Made by a program: the position numbers and the translations under genes. From Variovorax sp. PMC12 (GTDB lineage Bacteria > Pseudomonadota > Gammaproteobacteria > Burkholderiales > Burkholderiaceae_C), in NCBI RefSeq assembly GCF_003019815.1, contig NZ_CP027773.1, positions 3,235,001 through 3,299,000 on the forward strand: a DNA stretch of 64,000 nt, in the 5' to 3' direction. Of the stretch, positions 59,795-64,000 are shown piece after piece. The number at the start of each line of letters is the position of its first letter. Within the stretch, counting starts at the first letter, position 1. The notes beneath the pieces are model-generated. The model had not been told where the DNA came from, did no database searches, and worked only from the letters and a program-made list of their open reading frames with translations.

Positions 59795-62080
59795 TTATCG
59801 TTTTCCAGTTCCACGCAAAGCGCGATACGCCCTCCACCCCCACCTAGCCATCGATATGCCTCCCTTTACCACCGAGGGCACCTTTTGCTCCATCCAACGG
59901 GACAGTTTCAGGCTTGCGAACACGACTTGCTGATCATACTGTCCACGGCCTCCAAAAAGCCCCAGTGTCTCCTCTGTCTCAGCTTCAGTGCTTGGTAGAT
60001 CTCCCGGATTTTTCCCCGCAGTAGCATCAGCATCATTTTCTGCGGCGATGGCATCCATCGAGGGATAGACGTGATTGCCAGCAACCGGTGAGCCAATTCC
60101 CACTGCAAGATGTCTCGCTTTCTGCTTGACTGCCTCAGGCGCACCTGTCCGCAGCATGTCGCCGTATTCGATCCGCCTGCGAACGACATCGCGAGGGGTA
60201 TGAACCATCGAATTCGGTCTTCTTCGGTAGTAAAAAAAGACTTCCGTGGTAACGAGGGACCGCAATCCGGCGTCACACATTCTCATGAACAACGACCAGT
60301 CCTCGTAACAGTTGAGACTCTCGTCGTATGCAAATCTTTCTAGAGCTGATTTTCGGAACAACGCAGTCGCCGTAGAAAACCGATTCTCGATCAACCCGGC
60401 CACGACTGCTTCGCCGGAGAACACGGCGTAGTCACAGAAATCAGTAACTACGCTTGCTAAAGGCGCCGACTCCCCGTCAAGGAAGTAGCCGGCGGGCGTC
60501 ACAACGATGTCGAACTCGGGACAGTTTTCTAATGCAGACACACCGACCGTCAGGAAACTCGGATGAATCAGATCATCGGCATCAAGTGTCAGCACATATT
60601 TGCCGCTAGCATGCTGCACGCCGATGTTGCGCGCGGCAGCCAACCCTACATTGGCGACAAGACGCACGACCTTAAGGCGGGGGTCCGAATTGCGCGTAAG
60701 CAAGTCGATCGCTAGCTTACTGCGAGCATCTGTCGATGCATCGTCCACAACGATGATCTCGATGTTCTCGTAGGTCTGCGCATTCAAACTCTCCAGAGTT
60801 TCGCCCAAGTAATTACCGAGGTCGTAATGAGGCACCACGATCGAAACGATCGGCAAGACATCTGGCGCACGCCAAGCACGCTGGACTCTGGGCGCACAAA
60901 TCCAGGGCCAGGCGCTGTTAGGTACGTGAAGTGGTTCGAGTTCTACATTCTGCTTAGCGTTTCGCTCAAGCGTATGCATTAACCCCAAGACTGTGCCGTC
61001 AAACTTCAGACAATTAATGCCATCGATCCAACCAGTCGCGCCGCCGAAAGCCTTATTTCTTTCATTCAGTATTACTCTCGCACCAAGAAGCGAAGCTTCT
61101 AATGCGGCGAGGCAAACCGAGCCGTAGCTTCTTGAGAATACAACGGTTGCTCTACTGATCAATGCTTCGAGCTCGCGCCGCCCAAGCGCTGGCTCGACTC
61201 TTACCCGCTCGATTAGTGACGATGGAACTAGCCGCTGAACCTGTGCTGCGTAGGCCTGATCGAGGCCAGCTCCGGCCAAAATCATTGTGCCCGAGTAGTC
61301 CGGGTTCGCTTGCATAAAGCCGGCGACCCCACGCAAAAAAAGATCAGGTCGCTCGAAACGTTCGAGCGTCGACACGAAAACGATAGCTTGGTCTAGTGAA
61401 GAAGGTGTCGCCGATGGCGGCGTCAAATGAAAGTCAATCACCGCCGGTATGGCATGGCATACGACTCGCTGCGACCACTCCTCTTGCGCCAGACCGAACA
61501 TTTGGCGAACGGACTCCCCCAACGCAGCCGTTTGCACCACCACACAGTCGCAATCGCGCAGACACTTGCGTTCTAAGTCGCTCACGTTCAAGTCGTCGAT
61601 CGCCAGCGGCCTGGCTTCGGCATGCAAGTGCGCCGTGTGCGACATATGAACTCGCACGGCAATCAGCGCTCCGGGCAGAAATCCCCGAAGCCGGCATTCC
61701 TGCAACGTACAGAATGCCAGACCGCCCTCGTCGGGAAACTCGACATAGTCGACGGAAATGTTCCTACTCAAGGTCGAAAGCACCCTGAATACGCACGCAG
61801 ATTTCCAATGGAAGAGTGTGTTCGAATATGCCCGCGCCGGCGGATGCTGGTTCGAGCTAGCCAGTAGGTCCTGACCGCTTCCGGTATCAACCTCGACGAG
61901 CCGCACATGAGGAAAGGTCGCTTCAAATGAGTGGCGATCAACCGGCACGTCTACTGTGAGCAAGGTCGCACGCATACGATCTGCCTCGCTCAGCGAGCGC
62001 AGCATATTGAACATGGCCCGGCCGGCGCTGCAAGTGGTGTAAGGGAACAAGCCCGACGACACGAAGACAAGGCCGCTCAT
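59795..62080 (-). CDS. Bifunctional glycosyltransferase, GT4 domain followed by GT2 domain
   Basis: A 761-residue fusion. Residues about 1-370 form a GT-B (GT4-like) unit: FVSSGLFPYTTCSAGRAMFN, IVFVSTLERFERPDLFLRGV and the donor E-x7-E-like SYGSVCLAALEASLLGARVI. Residues about 405-640 form a GT2 unit: IVSIVVPHYDLGNYLGETLE, EIIVVDDASTDARS, NVGLAAARNIG, and LTLDADDLIHPSFL (DxD). The tail (about 660-761) is unassigned. The start at 62080 has GGAGGG 5 nt upstream. It can in principle add two consecutive sugars. Confidence 0.88.
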   Translation of the reverse strand: MSGLVFVSSGLFPYTTCSAGRAMFNMLRSLSEADRMRATLLTVDVPVDRHSFEATFPHVRLVEVDTGSGQDLLASSNQHPPARAYSNTLFHWKSACVFRVLSTLSRNISVDYVEFPDEGGLAFCTLQECRLRGFLPGALIAVRVHMSHTAHLHAEARPLAIDDLNVSDLERKCLRDCDCVVVQTAALGESVRQMFGLAQEEWSQRVVCHAIPAVIDFHLTPPSATPSSLDQAIVFVSTLERFERPDLFLRGVAGFMQANPDYSGTMILAGAGLDQAYAAQVQRLVPSSLIERVRVEPALGRRELEALISRATVVFSRSYGSVCLAALEASLLGARVILNERNKAFGGATGWIDGINCLKFDGTVLGLMHTLERNAKQNVELEPLHVPNSAWPWICAPRVQRAWRAPDVLPIVSIVVPHYDLGNYLGETLESLNAQTYENIEIIVVDDASTDARSKLAIDLLTRNSDPRLKVVRLVANVGLAAARNIGVQHASGKYVLTLDADDLIHPSFLTVGVSALENCPEFDIVVTPAGYFLDGESAPLASVVTDFCDYAVFSGEAVVAGLIENRFSTATALFRKSALERFAYDESLNCYEDWSLFMRMCDAGLRSLVTTEVFFYYRRRPNSMVHTPRDVVRRRIEYGDMLRTGAPEAVKQKARHLAVGIGSPVAGNHVYPSMDAIAAENDADATAGKNPGDLPSTEAETEETLGLFGGRGQYDQQVVFASLKLSRWMEQKVPSVVKGGISMARWGWRAYRALRGTGKR

Positions 62081-62224
62081 GCAACCCTCCAGGAACAATT
62101 GGGCCGCCAAGCGGCAACTCCATTACTGCAAGGCTCTGGACACAACATCTATTCTCCCTTTTTGTGATTACTTCGTGTCACCGCCAACAGACCTGCTTGC
62201 AAACCCGCCTTGAGTTCATCCCGT

Positions 62225-63223
62225 CTAATGGAGATGTGCACACTGCCATCGCCAAGCATCACGGCACATGTCGTCTATATTGCGAGTTGCAACCCAACCC
62301 AGCAACTCGCGAGCAAGATTTGTATCGGCAAAACTGATGCCGATATCCCCCACCCGGCGCGCAGCCATCTCATATGGAATTCGGCGTCCGCTAGCTCGCT
62401 CAAACGCGTTGATCACTTCCAATACGGTCGCGCCTCTACCAGTACCGAGATTCACAAGGAAGCTGTTTTGGTTTCTAGATAGGAAGTTGAGGGCGGCCAA
62501 GTGCCCCTCTGCAAGATCCATCACATGGACGAAATCACGCACGCCAGTTCCGTCGGGACTTGGATAATCGCTACCAAAGATCTGTACAACTGAACGCAGG
62601 CCAGCGGCAACTTGAGCTACTAATGGCATCAAATTACTAGGTGCCCCCCTCGGGCTCTCACCAATCAACCCGCTGGTATGAGCACCGGCCGGATTGAAGT
62701 ACCGAAGTGTCGCAATCCGCCATGCCGGGTCTGAAAGTCTCACATCTTGCAGCAACTCTTCAACGACGAGCTTTGTTCGAGCATAAGGATTGGTCGTCAC
62801 GCAAACTGCGCCCTCCGCCACCGGCATCGCTTGTTCTAAGCCGTAAACTGCCGCTGACGATGAAAAGACCAGCATTTTGCAGCCGGCGCGTTGCATCGCG
62901 CCCAAGAGGCAAACCGAACCGTGGACGTTATTGTCGAAGTACTCAATCGGTAGATTGATCGACTCAGTCACGGCTTTCAGCCCTGCGAAGTGCAACACCG
63001 CTGATATCGGCAACTCCGAGAAGATTCTGTCCAGCGCCGCCGCATCGCGGATATCGCCTTCGTGCCATCGCACAGGTCGTCCGATGATCTGCTCCATTCG
63101 AGCTAGAACGGCAGGAGTGCTGTTGGAGAAATTGTCGAGCACAACGAATTCATGCCCGGCCCGTGCCAGTTCGATGCACGTGTGGGAGCCGATGTATCCG
63201 GCCCCGCCAGTGACCAGAATCAA
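62225..63223 (-). CDS. galE: UDP-glucose 4-epimerase
   Basis: Interconverts UDP-glucose and UDP-galactose. The protein is 332 residues. NAD motif VTGGAGYIGSHTCIELARAG, DNFSNS, HFAGLKAV, active-site SSSAAVYG and Y-x3-K in NPYARTKLVVE, and substrate loop RYFNPAGAHTSG. The likely start is TTG at 63223, whose last two bases begin the TGA stop of rfbC (TTGA overlap), with a GAGAGG box 4-5 nt upstream; no ATG or GTG fits the N-terminus. Supplies a galactose donor for the polysaccharide. Confidence 0.9.
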   Translation of the reverse strand: MILVTGGAGYIGSHTCIELARAGHEFVVLDNFSNSTPAVLARMEQIIGRPVRWHEGDIRDAAALDRIFSELPISAVLHFAGLKAVTESINLPIEYFDNNVHGSVCLLGAMQRAGCKMLVFSSSAAVYGLEQAMPVAEGAVCVTTNPYARTKLVVEELLQDVRLSDPAWRIATLRYFNPAGAHTSGLIGESPRGAPSNLMPLVAQVAAGLRSVVQIFGSDYPSPDGTGVRDFVHVMDLAEGHLAALNFLSRNQNSFLVNLGTGRGATVLEVINAFERASGRRIPYEMAARRVGDIGISFADTNLARELLGWVATRNIDDMCRDAWRWQCAHLH

Positions 63224-63774
63224 AACACCTCTCCGGCGATGCTTTCGGCAAGCGATAGCGCCGCAGCATCCTTTGCGGACAACGCCGGAGTGGCACCGGC
63301 GAGCGGCCACTCGATACCGATGGCGGGATCGTTCCAAGCGATGCTTCGCTCGTAAGCGGGCGCGTAGTAGTCGGTGGTCTTATATAGGAAGTCGGCCGTT
63401 TCGCTCAGCACTAGAAATCCGTGCGCCAGGCCGGCCGGAATCCAGAGTTGACGATGGTTGTCTTCGTTCAGTTCCACGCCAACCCATTTGCCGAACGTCG
63501 CCGAAGACGGCCGAATATCGACGGCAACGTCAAACACTGCTCCGCGTACCACGCGGACCAGTTTGCCTTGGGGCTGCTTGACTTGGTAATGAAGACCACG
63601 CAGTACCCCTTTGGTCGAACGTGAGTGATTATCTTGCTTAAACTCCACAGAGAAACCGAGGGCCTGGGAGAACGCCTGCTGGTTGAAGCTCTCTAAGAAG
63701 AAGCCCCTTGCATCGCCGAATACTTTCGGCTCGATGACTAGGACGTCGGGAATGAGCGTGGGGAATGTTTGCAC
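63220..63774 (-). CDS. rfbC: dTDP-4-dehydrorhamnose 3,5-epimerase
   Basis: A 184-residue cupin. VFGDARGFFLESFNQQAF, FKQDNHSRSTKGVLRGLHYQ with the catalytic His, GAVFDVAVDIRPSS, and LWIPAGLAHGFLVLSE with the second active-site region. GTG at 63774 was chosen (MQTFPTLIPDVLVIEPKVF); a TTG at 63810 is less likely. Makes the dTDP-L-rhamnose precursor; rfbA, rfbB and rfbD are not in the window and may lie to the right. Overlaps galE by 4 bp. Confidence 0.92.
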   Translation of the reverse strand: MQTFPTLIPDVLVIEPKVFGDARGFFLESFNQQAFSQALGFSVEFKQDNHSRSTKGVLRGLHYQVKQPQGKLVRVVRGAVFDVAVDIRPSSATFGKWVGVELNEDNHRQLWIPAGLAHGFLVLSETADFLYKTTDYYAPAYERSIAWNDPAIGIEWPLAGATPALSAKDAAALSLAESIAGEVF

Positions 63775-64000
63775 GGCGTTGATCTCTGAAAAAACAACTC
63801 TACAGACCAAGAGCCAGAGGTCGTCGCACTCTGAGCCTAGCCGTTGAAGATTTTCTCACATCCGCTGAGCGCGACCTGCGAGGTACTTAGCTAAGGGCCC
63901 TTCGATGCAGCGGCTGATTGAACTACCGATCGAAGTTCAGGCGTTCCCGCTCCACAACCAAGGGGCGCTTCATTACGTGCGTGAGAATCGACCCTACGTA
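63775..64000. other. Window-end region with a possible truncated minus-strand frame
   Basis: 63775-63922 holds the rfbC leader and nothing else recognisable. On the minus strand a frame enters from the window edge and ends at a TAG at 63923 (last residues RPLVVERERLNFDR). On the plus strand the frame from ATG 63906 also stays open to the edge. Too short to decide which is real. Confidence 0.3.

Noticed and set aside
63906..64000. Plus-strand frame starting MQRLIELPIEV at the window end
   Set aside because: A minus-strand frame covers the same bases and neither has a recognisable domain in about 30 residues.

Overview
The window is a high-GC, gene-dense chromosomal segment. Gene content points to a Comamonadaceae betaproteobacterium, most likely Variovorax or a close relative. 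This is inferred from the Bug/TctC-type solute-binding protein, the tcu locus, the slmA-argB pair and the many LysR/GntR/TetR-controlled catabolic operons. No rRNA, tRNA, CRISPR array or intact insertion sequence was seen.

Layout. 1-4306: end of a TRAP binding protein, a GlxA-type regulator divergent from a tautomerase/dienelactone-hydrolase pair, and a nucleoside hydrolase. 4313-8933: a tricarballylate/citrate-type catabolic locus (tcuR, tcuA, tcuB, TctC-like binding protein). 8986-13972: a glutamate/aspartate ABC importer gltIJKL followed upstream by aspartate ammonia-lyase, with attenuator- or terminator-like hairpins. 14147-21291: LysR/amidase, a 2-hydroxyacid dehydrogenase, an Atm1-type ABC exporter, a YciA thioesterase and a branched-chain-type binding protein. 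21328-31680: a minus-strand fatty-acid/acyl-CoA block (enoyl-CoA hydratase, HCCA-isomerase-like protein, atypical SDR, thioesterase, thiolase, fused FadJ/FadB-type protein, DUF2147 protein, acyl-CoA dehydrogenase, TetR). A DUF559 nuclease-like gene framed by inverted palindromic repeats is wedged between the multifunctional protein and the thiolase.

31883-36068 is an accessory island of three tightly overlapping genes: a class I methyltransferase-like protein, a compact superfamily 1 helicase-like ATPase, and a 747-residue protein whose C-terminus is an AlkB-like Fe(II)/2-oxoglutarate dioxygenase. The combination suggests nucleic-acid modification, repair or defence, and I do not recognise it as a named system. 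It is the best candidate here for something undescribed.

36105-43920: an SDR/LysR pair, then a sugar-acid catabolic regulon (FAH-family hydrolase, SDR, GntR/FCD regulator with a perfect palindromic operator, UxaA/GarD-type dehydratase, SMP-30 lactonase, Ldh-family dehydrogenase). 43948-45569: slmA and argB. 45758-63774: a surface-polysaccharide locus with a WecA/TagO-type initiating transferase, about eight glycosyltransferases, a Wzm/Wzt ABC exporter, a DegT aminotransferase with NeuD/PglD-type acyltransferase, galE and rfbC. From about 54.9 kb onward base composition becomes visibly AT-richer, as is usual for recently exchanged O-antigen or capsule clusters.

Two dispersed repeat families run through the window: a composite hairpin element of about 95 bp in three copies, each beginning at or within a few bases of the stop codon of a minus-strand gene, and a short palindromic element of about 35-40 bp occurring as two inverted pairs, one of which encloses the DUF559 gene.
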